64,000 bases of DNA from the NCBI GenBank assembly GCA_900074885.1, contig FJUW01000037.1:496001-560000 (forward strand). Direction: 5' to 3'. Below the pieces are notes generated by a model that was not told where the DNA came from, ran no database searches, and saw only the letters and a program-made list of their open reading frames with translations. Positions 35,301 to 49,298 of this stretch are shown here, piece after piece; the first letter of the stretch is position 1, and every line of letters begins with the position of its first letter. The position numbers and the translations under genes were made by a program. Origin of the DNA: Rhynchosporium graminicola. Its lineage: Eukaryota; Ascomycota; Leotiomycetes; Helotiales; Ploettnerulaceae.

Positions 35301-38100
35301 CACTCGAAAGGATTCCTACTTAATACTTAAGATCGATAAGCTCTTAACTTATATATCTAAAGTAGTAATCTTTACTAAACTAGATATCCGGGTAATATTT
35401 AACTATATTTATATAGACTCTGAATCCGAGGAGTATATTACTTTCTAAACTCGCTTCAGATCTTATAAATATAAAGTACTATTTTTTAAGCTCTATAATA
35501 GACCTAGTATATACTAGCGATATATAAATAATATACTACTAGATTACTTAGATAATTTCTATATAGCTTACTTAGATAATATTTTTATATACTCAGAAAC
35601 ACTTTAGGAATATAAGAAATATATTAAATTAGTACTATAACGTTTAATAGATACCGGACTCTAAGTAGATATTAAGAAAAGCGAATTCTATATTACTCGG
35701 ACTAAATACCTCAGATATATTATTACTACTAACGGAATCGAGCTAGATCCCGAGAAGATAGTACTATTAGTAAATTAGAAGTACCCCGAAATAGTAATAG
35801 TTATAAAATCCTTCTTAGGATTCTATAGGTTTTACTATTAATTTATTCGGAATTTCGGCCTTATTACTAAACCTCTCTTAGTACTTACTTAGCCTATAGT
35901 ACTATAGAATTTTACTAATAATTATAAGAAGTCCTTCGACGATTTATATTAATAGCTACTATCAGTATAGAAACTATATTATTTCGACTCTAAATTATAA
36001 ACTAAACTAGAAACTAATACTTCTAATAATATAATAGCTAGAGTTATCTCCTAATTATATAAAGATAACTAATAGTATCTAAGTAGATTTTACTCTTATA
36101 TTCTTAATAAATATGAACTAAACTAAGAGATCTATAATAAGGAGCTATATACTATTATTAAATCTTTCCGGAAATAAAGACCGGAACTTATATCTCTATA
36201 ATATTATACTAGCGTATATACGGACTATCGATCCTTAGAATAATTTATAACTACTAAGGTCCTAACTAGTAAGTAAGCTAAATAGATAGAATTCCTTTCC
36301 GAATTTAACTTTTAAATTATATATACGCTTAGTAAAAATAATACTAAAGCTAATATCCTTAGTTATAAGGAATAAGATCTAAAGATATAGGAATAATAGA
36401 AACAGGATAATAGATCTTAAGTTTTATTACTTCTAGATTACTTAGACTCTAAAATTAACGCGGAACTAGCTAAGTATTATATCAATTAAATTAGTTATAT
36501 ATACTTAATATTACTAAGGACTAATACGCTACCGGAACTCGTATATAACTCCTTTAATTTAATCGAGAAACTATACTAATTCAACTAAGAATTATTCTCT
36601 AAGGAACGAAATATATTAGGAGATAGCTATATTATTAATAATAGTTTATTACTTTATAATAGTTATCTATATATATAACGCTATACTCTACTATATACTT
36701 ATTTAATTAGTAAAGTCTATAATTAAGTTTCCTCTACTTATCTAAACGCTCGTAAGACTACTGAAATAATTTCTACCTATTACTACTAGAAAGGACTTAT
36801 ATTAGACGTAAAATAATATACTTATAATTACTACTCTTACTAGTACTCTTATCTGAAATAAATAAAATAGTAAGGATTCCTCTACTTATTACTAGTGCCT
36901 AGCTACCTTATATAGTACTTAGCTATAGATTTTAAGGACTTCTTACCTAATAACTAAGGATTTAATAAGATATTAGTATTTATTAACTACTTAAAGAAAG
37001 ACTCTATATTAATATTATATTATTATAATATCGATACCCGCGGGATAGCGATATTATTTATCTAATAGATATATCGTATCAGATATACTCCTAAGTTAAT
37101 TATATCTAACTAAAGAGCTTAATTAGTCTTATCCTTCTAGTAAGAGTTTTATTATATAATTAGAGTTAAGGTTAAGCTCTCTATCTCCTTCTACTAGTAA
37201 ACTAATAGATAAACAGAGATTATAAATCAGTATATTAATTAATACTTTAGACTTTTTATTAATTATTATTAGAATAACTAAGGCGAATTACTATTAATAA
37301 TAGATTACGCTTAAGTAACCCTACCTTACGACTCTATCGGTATAGCGCTATATACTCTTAAATATAATATACTACTATAGAATAGCTAAGACTAGAAGTA
37401 ACTTACCGGATTAATACTATAAGAGAAGCTTAATTATACTAATACTAAATCCCTAGCTAAATATATTAAATCCGCTATCGAGGTTATAAAAGCTAATATA
37501 CTAGCTACTTAGTATAAGATAAGCGCTATAACTAACCTGAAACGGCATAATATCGACTAGGAAGTTAGAGATAAGATATTTCTCTTTATAAGGAACTTTA
37601 AGAATTACTAGCTAAGTAAGAAGCTATCTAGTCTCTAAGTAAAACTATATTAAGTCTTAGCTAAGATCAGATACTCTTATAAGCTAGATTTACTCCCGGG
37701 ATCTTTTATTTATAATATATTCGCTTCTGAATTACTCTTTAAGGACTCGGACGACTTATTACTAAGCTAAGAGTTATAAAACCTACTCTCGGAGATTATT
37801 ATTACTTAAGAAGAGTAAGAGTTATAAGATATACTTATTATATAGCTCTTAAGAGGTAATCTAAAGTATTAAGTTAACTAGCTAAGCTATAACCCGGATC
37901 TAACTTAGTATAACGCTTCTAACCTAATAAGTACTTTATATAAGCTTAGAGACTTTTATATTACTAACTTAAATAAACTTAGACCTCCGTATAAATTAGA
38001 ATAGTAGATTAAGACTTAAGAAGATAGAATAAATAACTATAATTACTTAGAAGATAATAAGCTATTATAGTTACTAGTATTAGAATTTATTACTAAGGAT
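32350..38100 (+). pseudogene. gag-pol of element B, RIP-broken
   Basis: This is the clearest copy of family 1 gag-pol. The zinc knuckle at 33923-33964 has two of three Cys and its His changed to Tyr. Protease at 34219-34239 reads LIDTRAN, where Gly of DTGA became Arg. Reverse transcriptase has CIDY-like and KLN segments near 35275-35300 and YLDN at 35569-35580 in place of YLDD. RNase H is near 36000-36130, the integrase zinc region near 36690-36850 and a chromodomain at about 37809-37920 (DILIIQ-like, then LLRGNLKY). All stops are TAA or TAG at Gln or Trp positions. Every altered catalytic residue fits a G-to-A change. The protein is dead. Confidence 0.9.
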
Positions 38101-38688
38101 AATCCCCTGATTATACTCTATAATAATATTATATCTAAAACTTTACTTCTTTAATTACTTCTACTTTACTAGTTTTCTCTCTTAAGTTCTCCGGAGCTTC
38201 TAGTAAATCTAGAATATCTAGAACTAGAACTATTATATCTAACTTCTTATCTAAATTTACTAATATAGCCCTAGTAGTAGACTAAGTATAATAGCTAATC
38301 CTATAAGCTTTCTTCTTTAAAGAGAGTCCGGGAGTATCTAAGTCTAATATTATCTCTAAACTAGAAAGTAAATTCCTCTTTCTCTTAGTATTAGATATTA
38401 TAGCTTTAAATATAGCTTTCTTTATAAATTCCTATATAATACTATTTAACTTCTTTATTTACTTTAATACTATTTTAGCTATTAACTTAGATTTCGCTAA
38501 ATCGACTATTAGAAGATCTAAATCTTATATCGCGTTAATATTATACTAGTATCTAAGGGTTTAAGATCGTAACTTATTACCTTAATAAACTCTAACTCCT
38601 TAAATACTTTCTCTATAGAACGCTTTAAAGCTTAAGTCTCTACTAATTATATAATAGTAATTTCTAATATAATAATAGGAGCAGTAGA
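37414..38688 (+). repeat. left copy of a 1275-bp direct duplication at the N gap
   Basis: It covers the chromodomain and the antisense frame. It is repeated without indels at 39021-40295. The first 390 bases differ by C/T and G/A changes; the last 885 look identical by eye. Confidence 0.9.
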
Positions 38689-39020
38689 NNNNNNNNNNNN
38701 NNNNNNNNNNNNNNNNNNNNNNNNNNNNNNNNNNNNNNNNNNNNNNNNNNNNNNNNNNNNNNNNNNNNNNNNNNNNNNNNNNNNNNNNNNNNNNNNNNNN
38801 NNNNNNNNNNNNNNNNNNNNNNNNNNNNNNNNNNNNNNNNNNNNNNNNNNNNNNNNNNNNNNNNNNNNNNNNNNNNNNNNNNNNNNNNNNNNNNNNNNNN
38901 NNNNNNNNNNNNNNNNNNNNNNNNNNNNNNNNNNNNNNNNNNNNNNNNNNNNNNNNNNNNNNNNNNNNNNNNNNNNNNNNNNNNNNNNNNNNNNNNNNNN
39001 NNNNNNNNNNNNNNNNNNNN
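38689..39020. other. assembly gap, 332 N
   Basis: A run of N inside element B. The sequence on its right restarts 1275 bases earlier in the element than the sequence on its left ended. Confidence 0.99.
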
Positions 39021-40295
39021 ATATTATAAGAGAAGCTTAATTATATTAATACTAAATCCCTAGCTAAATATACTAAATCCGCTATCGAGGTTATAAAAGC
39101 TAATATACTAGCTACTTAGTATAAGATAAGCGCTATAACTAACCTGAAATAATATAATATTAACTAGGAAGTTAGAGATAAGGTATTTCTTTTTATAAGG
39201 AACCTTAAGAATTACTAGCTAAGTAAGAAGCTATTTAGTCTCTAGGTAGGATTATATTAAGTCTTAATTAAGATTAGATACTCTTATAAGCTAGATTTAC
39301 TCTTAGGATCTTTTATTTATAATATATTCGCTTCTGAATTACTTTTTAAGGACTCAGATAACTTATTACTAAGCTAGGAGTTACTAAACCTACTCCCGGA
39401 GGTTATCGCTACTTAAGAAGAGTAAGAGTTATAAGATATACTTATTATATAGCTCTTAAGAGGTAATCTAAAGTATTAAGTTAACTAGCTAAGCTATAAC
39501 CCGGATCTAACTTAGTATAACGCTTCTAACCTAATAAGTACTTTATATAAGCTTAGAGACTTTTATATTACTAACTTAAATAAACTTAGACCTCCGTATA
39601 AATTAGAATAGTAGATTAAGACTTAAGAAGATAGAATAAATAACTATAATTACTTAGAAGATAATAAGCTATTATAGTTACTAGTATTAGAATTTATTAC
39701 TAAGGATAATCCCCTGATTATACTCTATAATAATATTATATCTAAAACTTTACTTCTTTAATTACTTCTACTTTACTAGTTTTCTCTCTTAAGTTCTCCG
39801 GAGCTTCTAGTAAATCTAGAATATCTAGAACTAGAACTATTATATCTAACTTCTTATCTAAATTTACTAATATAGCCCTAGTAGTAGACTAAGTATAATA
39901 GCTAATCCTATAAGCTTTCTTCTTTAAAGAGAGTCCGGGAGTATCTAAGTCTAATATTATCTCTAAACTAGAAAGTAAATTCCTCTTTCTCTTAGTATTA
40001 GATATTATAGCTTTAAATATAGCTTTCTTTATAAATTCCTATATAATACTATTTAACTTCTTTATTTACTTTAATACTATTTTAGCTATTAACTTAGATT
40101 TCGCTAAATCGACTATTAGAAGATCTAAATCTTATATCGCGTTAATATTATACTAGTATCTAAGGGTTTAAGATCGTAACTTATTACCTTAATAAACTCT
40201 AACTCCTTAAATACTTTCTCTATAGAACGCTTTAAAGCTTAAGTCTCTACTAATTATATAATAGTAATTTCTAATATAATAATAGGAGCAGTAGA
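39021..40295 (+). repeat. right copy of the 1275-bp direct duplication at the N gap
   Basis: It begins at the position equivalent to 37414 and reaches the position equivalent to 38688, then continues into unique element B sequence. Confidence 0.9.
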
Positions 40296-40667
40296 TTTCG
40301 CAAGATAATAGATCTAATTAATAGCTTTATAAGTAGCTATAATACTACTCCGATTTAGCTCCGCGTCCTTAGTTTCGCTACTAGGAAATAAACTAGATAA
40401 AATAGTATACTTTATATTAATATAGTTAAGTAACTATAACGCGTTAGTATATATAACTATATTTAGGTTTAAGTAACTTATATACTTATAACTACTCTTT
40501 AACGCTAAATAATACTTATAAAGCTTAGAGTTAAGCTTATTAAATAAGTATAAGAGTTTTAAAATAAGAGTATTATTATACTTTATTTTAAGGAAAGCGC
40601 GAATATATTATAAGTAATATATATAATACGCTACTAAAAGAGTACTAGTAGGAACTAGTAAAAGTAT
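39742..40667 (-). pseudogene. antisense reading frame between pol and 3' LTR, copy in B
   Basis: It is homologous and collinear to the frame in H (16714-17640), again opposite to gag-pol. Compared with H it lacks one base in the middle, so the downstream frame is shifted. A reversed TATATAAA lies at about 40929-40937, upstream in its own direction. The last part of the frame also occurs in the duplicate left of the gap (stop at 38135-38137). Confidence 0.45.
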
Positions 40668-41197
40668 TATAAGAGTTAGCGTTATAGATCCGTGAAACCC
40701 CTATATTATACTTAAGAACTATCCCTAAAACTAAGATAAGAAACTTATTTATATTAAGAGAAGAGTTAATTAAGTCGATTAATATATAAGATTATAGTAG
40801 ATTACTATAGTAGTTAGTAATAATACTTACTCTAGGAGCTATATCGTAGTCTAAGGAGAATAAACTTATAAGTTAAAGTAGTTATTATAATTAAAAAGGA
40901 AAAGCTCTAATATTAATAAACTCTTTCCTTTATATACCTTATACTTTACTTAAACTCGACTCCTATTATAAATAGATAAAGTAAATACTACTTACTGCCC
41001 GATTTTAAAGCTATAACTAATATAGTACTATTATAGCGATATAACTAGTTAGAACCTAATAAAGAATTTACTACTACTAAAGAGCAGCTAGCGCTTATTA
41101 CGCGAATATCAACGAAAACAGTTATAATAAAGACTAATTCTAGTATAAACTATAACCTTCCGAGCTTAGGATTAAGCTCTTCTTAGGAAGAGGGTAA

Positions 41198-41465
41198 TAT
41201 AATAATAGCTTACCTGAATATCATATAAGAAGAAGGATAGATAATAGGGCCTAAGTTCATAGGTATCCCGGCAGAACTAGTATCCGACTCGATATAGTAT
41301 CGGACTAATACCGGCATATATATATAAGGTACTTTATACTCTATCTCTCTTCTTCTTCTTTCCTTATCTTTTTGTTTTCTTCGTAGTAGACTATATAAGA
41401 TCGCTCTTAGCCTCTCTACTTGTTTATTCTTACTTATATACCGCCTTAAGTCTTGTGTCGTTATA
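41198..41465 (+). repeat. 3' LTR of element B (family 1)
   Basis: 268 bp; its first bases read TATAATAATAGCTTACC, the RIP-altered form of TGTGACGACAGCTCACC. It ends CGTTATA. Polypurine GGAAGAGGGTAA precedes it. Confidence 0.95.
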
Positions 41466-41930
41466 TCTTTATCAGGTTCTGACTAGTTATATCGCTATAA
41501 TAGTACTATATTAGTTATAGCTTCTAAATCGGGCGGTAAGTAGTATTTACTTTATCTATTTATAATAAGAGTCGAGTTTAAGTAGAGTATAAGGTATATA
41601 AAAGAAGAAGTTTATTAATATTAGAGCTTTTCCTTTTTAACCGCGATAACTACTTTAACTTATAAGTTTATTCTCCTTAGATTATAATATAGCTCCTAGA
41701 GTAAGTATTATTACTAATTACTATAGTAATCTACTATAATCTTATATATTAATCGACCTAATTAACTCTTCTCTTAATATAAGTAAGTTTCCTATCTTAG
41801 TCTTAAGGATAGTCCTTAAGTATAGTATAAGGGTTTCACAGATCTATAACGCTAACTCCTATAGTACATTTACTAGTACATACTAGTACTCTTTAAGAAG
41901 CATATTATATATATTACCTAAAGTATATTA

Positions 41931-42654
41931 GCGCTTTCCTTAAGATAAAGTATAATAATACTCCTATTTTAGAACTCATATACTAATTTAATAAGCTTAA
42001 CTCTAAGCTTTATAAGTATTATTTAGTATTAAAGAGTAGTTATAAGTATATAAGTTACTTAAACCTAAACGTAGTTATATATACTAATACGTTATAGTTA
42101 CTTAACTATATTAATATAAAGTATACTATTTTATCTAGTTTATTTCCTAGTAGTAAAGCTAAGGACGCGGAGCTAAATCAGAGTAGTATTATAGCTACTT
42201 ATAAAGCTATTAATTAGATCTATTATCTTACGAAATCTACTAGTCTTATTACTACGTTAGAAATTACTATTATATAATTAGTAGAGACTTAAGCTTTAAG
42301 GCGTTCTATAGAGAAAGTATTTAAAGAGTTAGAGTTTATTAAAGTAATAAGTTATAATCTTAAAACCTTAGATACTAGTATAATATTAACGCGATATAGG
42401 ATTTAGATCTTCTAATAATCGATTTAGCGAAATCTAGGTTAATAGCTAAAATAGTATTAAAGTAAATAAAGAAGTTAAATAGTATTATATAGGAATTTAT
42501 AAAGAAAGCTATATTTAAAGCTATAATATCTAATACTAAGAGAAAGAGGAATTTACTTTCTAGTTTAGAGATAGCATTAGACCTAGATACTCCTAGACTC
42601 TCTTTAAAGAAGAAAGCTTATAGGATTAGCTATTATACTTAGTCTACTACTAGA
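41931..42654 (+). repeat. left copy of a 724-bp direct duplication at a single N
   Basis: It repeats at 42656-43379. By eye, only two mismatches were seen, both transversions close to the start of the copies, which is unlike the RIP changes seen elsewhere. Confidence 0.9.
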
Positions 42655-42655
42655 N
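42655..42655. other. single N at a duplication junction
   Basis: The only isolated N in the window. It sits exactly between the two 724-bp copies, as if two contig ends with an overlap had been joined without merging. Confidence 0.97.
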
Positions 42656-43379
42656 GCGCTTTCCTTAAGATAAAGTATAATAATACTCCTATTTTAGAAC
42701 TCTTATACTAATTTAATAAGCTTACCTCTAAGCTTTATAAGTATTATTTAGTATTAAAGAGTAGTTATAAGTATATAAGTTACTTAAACCTAAACGTAGT
42801 TATATATACTAATACGTTATAGTTACTTAACTATATTAATATAAAGTATACTATTTTATCTAGTTTATTTCCTAGTAGTAAAGCTAAGGACGCGGAGCTA
42901 AATCAGAGTAGTATTATAGCTACTTATAAAGCTATTAATTAGATCTATTATCTTACGAAATCTACTAGTCTTATTACTACGTTAGAAATTACTATTATAT
43001 AATTAGTAGAGACTTAAGCTTTAAGGCGTTCTATAGAGAAAGTATTTAAAGAGTTAGAGTTTATTAAAGTAATAAGTTATAATCTTAAAACCTTAGATAC
43101 TAGTATAATATTAACGCGATATAGGATTTAGATCTTCTAATAATCGATTTAGCGAAATCTAGGTTAATAGCTAAAATAGTATTAAAGTAAATAAAGAAGT
43201 TAAATAGTATTATATAGGAATTTATAAAGAAAGCTATATTTAAAGCTATAATATCTAATACTAAGAGAAAGAGGAATTTACTTTCTAGTTTAGAGATAGC
43301 ATTAGACCTAGATACTCCTAGACTCTCTTTAAAGAAGAAAGCTTATAGGATTAGCTATTATACTTAGTCTACTACTAGA
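42656..43379 (+). repeat. right copy of the 724-bp direct duplication
   Basis: See the left copy at 41931; the offset is 725 bases throughout. Confidence 0.9.
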
Positions 43380-43514
43380 GTTATATTAGTAGATTTAAGT
43401 AAGGAATTAGATATAATAGTTCTAGTTCTAGATATTCTAGATTTATTAGAAGCTTCGAAGAACTTAGGAGAGAAAGCTAGTAAAATAAAAGTAATTAAAG
43501 AAGTAAAGTTTTAG

Positions 43515-46500
43515 ATATAATATTATTATAGAGTATAATCAGGGGATTATCTTTAGTAATAAATTCTAATACTAGTAATTATAATAGCTTATTATCCTCT
43601 AAGTAGCTATAGTTATCTATTCTATTTTCCTAAGCTTTAATCTACTAATCTAATTTATACGAAAGTCTAGGTTTACTTAGGTTAGTAGTATAGAAGTCTT
43701 TAAGCTTATATAAAGTACTTATTAGATCAGAAGCGTTATACTAAGTTAAGTCCGAGTTATAGCTTAACTAACTAACTTAATACTTTAGATTACCTCTTAA
43801 GAGCTATATAGTAAGTATATCTTATAACTTCTACTCTTCTTAAGTAGTAATAACCTCCGGGAGTAAGTTTAGTAACTCCTAGCTTAGTAATAAGTTATCT
43901 GAGTCCTTAAAAAGTAATTCAGAAGCGAATATATTATAAATAAAAGATCCTAAGAGTAAATCTAGCTTATAAGAGTATCTAATCTTAATTAAGACTTAAT
44001 ATAATCCTACCTAGAGACTAAATAGCTTCTTACTTAGCTAGTAATTCTTAAGGTTCCTTATAAAAAGAAATACCTTATCTCTAACTTCCTAGTTAATATT
44101 ATATTATTTCAGGTTAGTTATAGCGCTTATCTTATACTAAGTAGCTAGTATATTAGCTTTTATAACCTCGATAGCGGATTTAGTATATTTAGCTAGGGAT
44201 TTAGTATTAATATAATTAAGCTTCTCTTATAATATCGATCCGGTAAGTTACTTCTAGTCCTAGCTATTCCGTAGTAATATACTATATTTAAGAGTATATA
44301 GCGCTATACTAATAGAGTTATAAAGTAAAGTTACTTAAGCGCGGTTTATTATTAGTAATAGTTCGCTCTAATTACTTTAATAGTAATTAATAAAAAGTCT
44401 AAAGTATTAGTTAATATACTAATTTATAATCTCTATTTATCTATTAGTTTACTAGTAGAAAGAAATAGAGAGCTTAACTTTAACTCTAATTATATAATAA
44501 AACTCTTACTAGAAAGATAAGACTAACTAAGCTCCTTAGTTAGATATAATTAACTTAAAAGTATATCTAAAACGATATATTTATTAGATAAATAATATCG
44601 CTATCCCGCAGGTATCGATATTATAATAATATAGTATCGATATAGAGTCTTTCCTTAGGTAGTTAATAAATACTAATATCTTATTAAATCCTTAGTTATT
44701 AAGTAAGAAGTCCTTAAAATCTATAGCTAAGTATTATATAAGGTAGCTAAGTACTAGTAATAAGTAGAGGAATCCTTACTATTTTATTTATTTCGGATAA
44801 GAGTACTAGTAAGAGTAGTAATTATAAGTATACTATTTTATATCTAATACAAGTCCTTTCTAGTAATAATAAGTAGAAATTATTTTAGTAATCTTATAAG
44901 CGTTTAGATAAGTAGAAGAAACTTAATTATAGATTTCGCTAATTAAACGAGTATATAGTAGAGTATAGCGTTATACGTATAGATAACTATTATAAAGTAG
45001 TAAACTATTATTAATAGTATAGCTATCTCTTAATATATTTCGTTCCTTAGAGAACGATCCTTAATTAAATTAGTATAGTTTTTCGATTAAATTAAAAGAG
45101 TTACGTGCGAGTTCTAGTAGCGTATTAGTCCTTAGTAATATTAAGTATATATAACTAATTTAATTAATATAATACTTAGCTAGTTCCGCGTTAATCCTAA
45201 GGTCTAAGTAATCTAGAGGTAATAAAACCCGAGATCTACTATCTTATTTCTATTATTCCTATATCCTTAGATCTTATTCCCTATAGCTAAGGATATTAGC
45301 TTTAGTATTATCTTTATTAAGCGTATATATAATTTAAAAGTTAAATTCAGAAAGGAATTCTATCTATCTAGCTTACTTACTAGTTAGAACCTTAATAGTT
45401 ATAAAGTATTCTAAGGATCGATAGTCCGTATATATACTAGTATAGTATTATAGAGATATAAGTTCTAGTCTCTATTTCCGGAAAGACTTAATAATAATAT
45501 ATAGCTCCTTATTATAGATCTTCTAGTTTAGTTCATATTTATTAAGAATATAAGAGTAGAATCTAATTAGATACTACTAGTTATCTTTATATAATTAGAA
45601 GATAACTCTAGCTATTATACTATCAGAAGTATTAGTTTCTAGTTTAGTTTATAATTTAAGGTCGAAATAGTATAGTTTCTATACCGATAGTAGCTATTAA
45701 TATAAATCGTTAAAGGACTTCTTATAATTATTAGTGAAATTCTATAATACTATAAGCCGAGTAAGTACTAAGAGAGGTTTAGCGATAAGGCCGAAATTCC
45801 GAATAAATTAATAATAGAACTTATAGAATCCTAAGAAGGATTTTATAGCTATTACTATTTCAGAGTACTTCTAGTCTACTAATAGTACTACTTTCTCAGG
45901 ATCTAGCTCGATTCCGTTAGTAGTAATAATATATCTGAGGTATTTAGTCCGAGTAATATAGAATTCGCTTTTCTTAATATCTACTTAGAGTCCAGTATCT
46001 ATTAAGTATTATAATACTAATTTAATATATTCCTTATATTCCTAGAGCGTTTCCGAGTATATAAGAATATTATCTAGATAAGCTATATAGAAATTATCTA
46101 AAGAGTTTAATAATATATTATTTATATATCGCTAGTACGTACTAAATCTATTATAAAGCTTAAAAGGTAGTACTTTATATTTATAGGATCCGAAGCGAGT
46201 TCGGAAGGTAATATACTCCTCGGATTAGGGTCTATACGAATATAATTAAATACTACTTAGATATCTAGTTTAGTAAAGATTACTACTTTAGATATATAAG
46301 TTAAGAGCTTATTAATCTTAAGTATTAAGTAGGAATCCTTTCGAGTAATCGTATTAAGCTTATAATAGTCGATATAGAAGCGTAATCCTCTATCGGCCTT
46401 CTTAATAAATAGTATAAGTAATATAAAAGGACTTTAGTTAGATTCGATAAATCCCTTATCTAAGTTCTCTATAAGATACTTTTTAGTTACTTATAGTTTA

Positions 46501-49298
46501 TCTATAGATTACTAATATAAGAGCGAATATATATTAGATAATAGTTCTTCTAGAATAATTTTATAATTATATAAGCGATATAGTAGAAGAATATTAGAAT
46601 CCCGCTTAGAAAAGGCTTCCTTAAGAGTATAATACTATTCTAGTAGCTTTTCGGCTATAAGTTATTTAGTATTAGGATCCTTAAGAGAATCGCTATTTAG
46701 ATAGTCTTATATAAGGTAGTCTATCTTATAGATACTAATAAAGAATAATTTAGAGCTTTTATATTTTATATTAAAATAAAAAGCTATAATACTAATTTAA
46801 TAAATCAGAACCGGTTTCTAGATCCTCGGAGATTAAGAGAAGTACTTATAATAGGGTTTCGGCGTAAGTACTTTTCTTAATAAATTCGAAGCGGAAAAGG
46901 ATTCCGATTTCTTAGTAATAAGCGGAAATAGATTAAATAGTAAGGATAATATATTAATATACTATATCGCTACTATTTAGTATAATCGCTATTAGTCTAG
47001 CTAGTTTATAGCTAAGTCCCGCGCGTTAGTATCGATTTAGTAAGATCGATTAATACTAAGTTTATAAAGTAGTAGAGTTATAATTATCTTCTTATTATAT
47101 CAGAGGGTAGCTAGATAGCGTTCCAGCTATAGAAGCTTATAGTAGAGCGTATCTAGCTTAACCTGAAATCGTTATATCTATTTAATACTAATAATTATAT
47201 CTTATTATCCTAAATCGAGGAGAATAAAAGAGTAGTTATAAATACGCTTACTATTAATAGAAAAGTATAAACGTATAAAATAAGTAATATAAGTTCTAAT
47301 AGACTATTAGAACTTACGTATTAGAATAGAATAGAGTAGTAGCTCGATTTTAATACTAAGGGCTCCTAATAGTCGTCTAGTAAGAGTACGATTAATAAAT
47401 AGATAACTGTTCGCTCTAGTATCGATTAAGCTACTTATAGAAACTCCTAGTCTATTTATACTAACTATAATTAAGTATATAAATTACTTACCTCCTATTA
47501 AGGAGTTAAAGTCTAGATTAGAGAGATTATACTTACGTAGACTTAAGAAAGAGTTTTTACTTAGGCCTTATCGTTTCCTTTTAGTATTAGTCTAGATTCG
47601 GAGGGTATATCTTCTACTACTTCTTTAGTTACTTAATCCTCTTCCGGAAATTTATTAATTAATTAAACTTTAGGCGAGTTAAGGCAATCTAGCTTAATAT
47701 AACCGAGCTATCTATAACTATAATACCTAAGAGGTTCTCTAGTCGAGGTAGCAGGTCGTTTTAGCGCGGAAGGAGTATTAGACTATACCGGGATAGAGGT
47801 ACGTACGTATAGTATAAGAGTAGTTTATTAAGGGGCTAAGCTTAGGAACTAGTAAGAAGTAGAACTAGTAGAGGTCGTAGTAGTAATAGTAAGCTTATAG
47901 TACTATACTAGGGTAATAGCTTTCTCGGGATAAGTATATTCTAAGTTATAGCGATATTCAGTATTAAAAGAAAGTAAGGATCTAACTATAGAAATATAGT
48001 TCTTATTTTACGTTAGTTTAATAATAAGAGTTAAAGCGCGTAAAGATAATATAATCTTATCTTATATATAGAAGAACTACTCCTTCTTTTTAACCTTACT
48101 TTAGATAATAGCGCTTTAAAATTAACTATAAAACTCAGCGAAAGTCTCGCATATATAGCTAAGTTATTATATTTCTAAGTAGTAGAAAGTATTATAATAG
48201 TTATCTTCTTCTAAACCGATAAGGAAGTTCTCTTCTAGTAAAGAGATTATTTCCTCGCTAGTCTTAAACTCGTTAGTAAGATACTAAGGCATAAGATACT
48301 TCTTAGCTAATCTAGTAACTAGTCCCTATACGAGAACGCGCTAGGAGAAGTCCGTAGAGTAATAGTTAGCGTTTATAGCTAGCTAGTCTCGTATCGATAC
48401 TCTCTATTAGAAGAAGGTAAAGTCTAACCTATTATCTAAGAGCAGGATCTTCTTAGTAAGATAAGACTTCCTAAGGTATAACTCTACTGATTCGGCGCCG
48501 GGAGAGGGAGATAGTTTATTAGGAATAGTATCCTCTCTCTTAGTATTATATATTAGAATAGAGTTTATTAGCTTATTAAACTCTGCTATACGCGGAGATT
48601 ATAGTATTAGTTCTAGTAGGAGAGTCGAAGATAAGCGAGAGACTCCTATAAGGAACTTATCTTATATAGAGATTAGTTTATCTATAATATCTTCTAGAGA
48701 GTTATTCTTCTTCTCTTAGTCCGCTAATCGTTATAAGAGGGAATAGATCAGGTTCGAGTCACCTGTAGTAATAAGAGTACTTAGGGATTATACTCTTAGT
48801 GAATTTCGCTTTTATTTTCCTTTCCTTCTTAATTAGTACTTCCTTAATAAGGTATTAACGTTCTCTAGAGTAAGAGACGTTTAAAGTAAAGAAGAGTATA
48901 ATAGATTAAGTTCGGAAGTAGAGCAGGAGAGGTCGCGTTAGGTCTCCTTAGAACTAAAGGGGTCTCTAGTTTATTAGTTAGGAGCTATTCTAATAGCTTA
49001 AAAAGGGGTATATTAAAGCTATTTCGGCGGCGATATATAAAAGTTAAAGTTCCGAGGTATTTATTATACTTTCTTCAAAATCTATCTATAATTCCTTTAT
49101 ACTAAGAGAGTTATTAAAGGAGCGTTAGCGAAGACCTCCTCTATTATATTATTTATAATAAGCTAAATTAAACTCTGATTTATAGTTATCCGAGAGATCT
49201 CTAGTATCTCGGCTATATATAAGTAGTTATCGAATAACTAACTTAGTAGTAAGATATTATAGTAAGCTATCTCCGGCTATATTAATCTTTTTATTTAA
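43515..49298 (-). pseudogene. gag-pol of element A, RIP-broken
   Basis: It is the reverse complement homologue of the B gag-pol. The chromodomain lies near 43720-43840, reverse transcriptase near 46060-46400, and the protease and zinc knuckle near 47380-47740. Catalytic boxes carry the same kind of G-to-A changes as in B. No open frame longer than about 60 codons is left. Confidence 0.85.

Larger units (their letters stand above)
32082..41465 (+). mobile_element. element B, family 1 chromodomain Ty3/gypsy nested in A
   Basis: Two 268 bp LTRs and the target duplication TCTTT (32077-32081 and 41466-41470). Sequence on both sides joins to match the uninterrupted H copy near 16311. Plus-strand order: gag with zinc knuckle, protease, reverse transcriptase, RNase H, integrase and chromodomain, then an antisense frame and 3' LTR preceded by GGAAGAGGGTAA. 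Length is 9384 bp as given. After removing 332 N and one of two 1275-bp direct copies, 7777 bp remain. It is the youngest insertion in the C-A-B stack. Confidence 0.93.
41864..43514 (+). pseudogene. antisense reading frame, copy in A (contains a duplication)
   Basis: It has the same frame and place as in H, with TATATAAAA at about 41595-41603 upstream. A direct duplication (41931-42654 and 42656-43379) breaks it, and it shares the one-base deletion seen in B. Stops are TAA/TAG at Gln positions, plus the frameshift. Without the duplicated part its length is 926 bases, against 927 in H. Confidence 0.45.
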
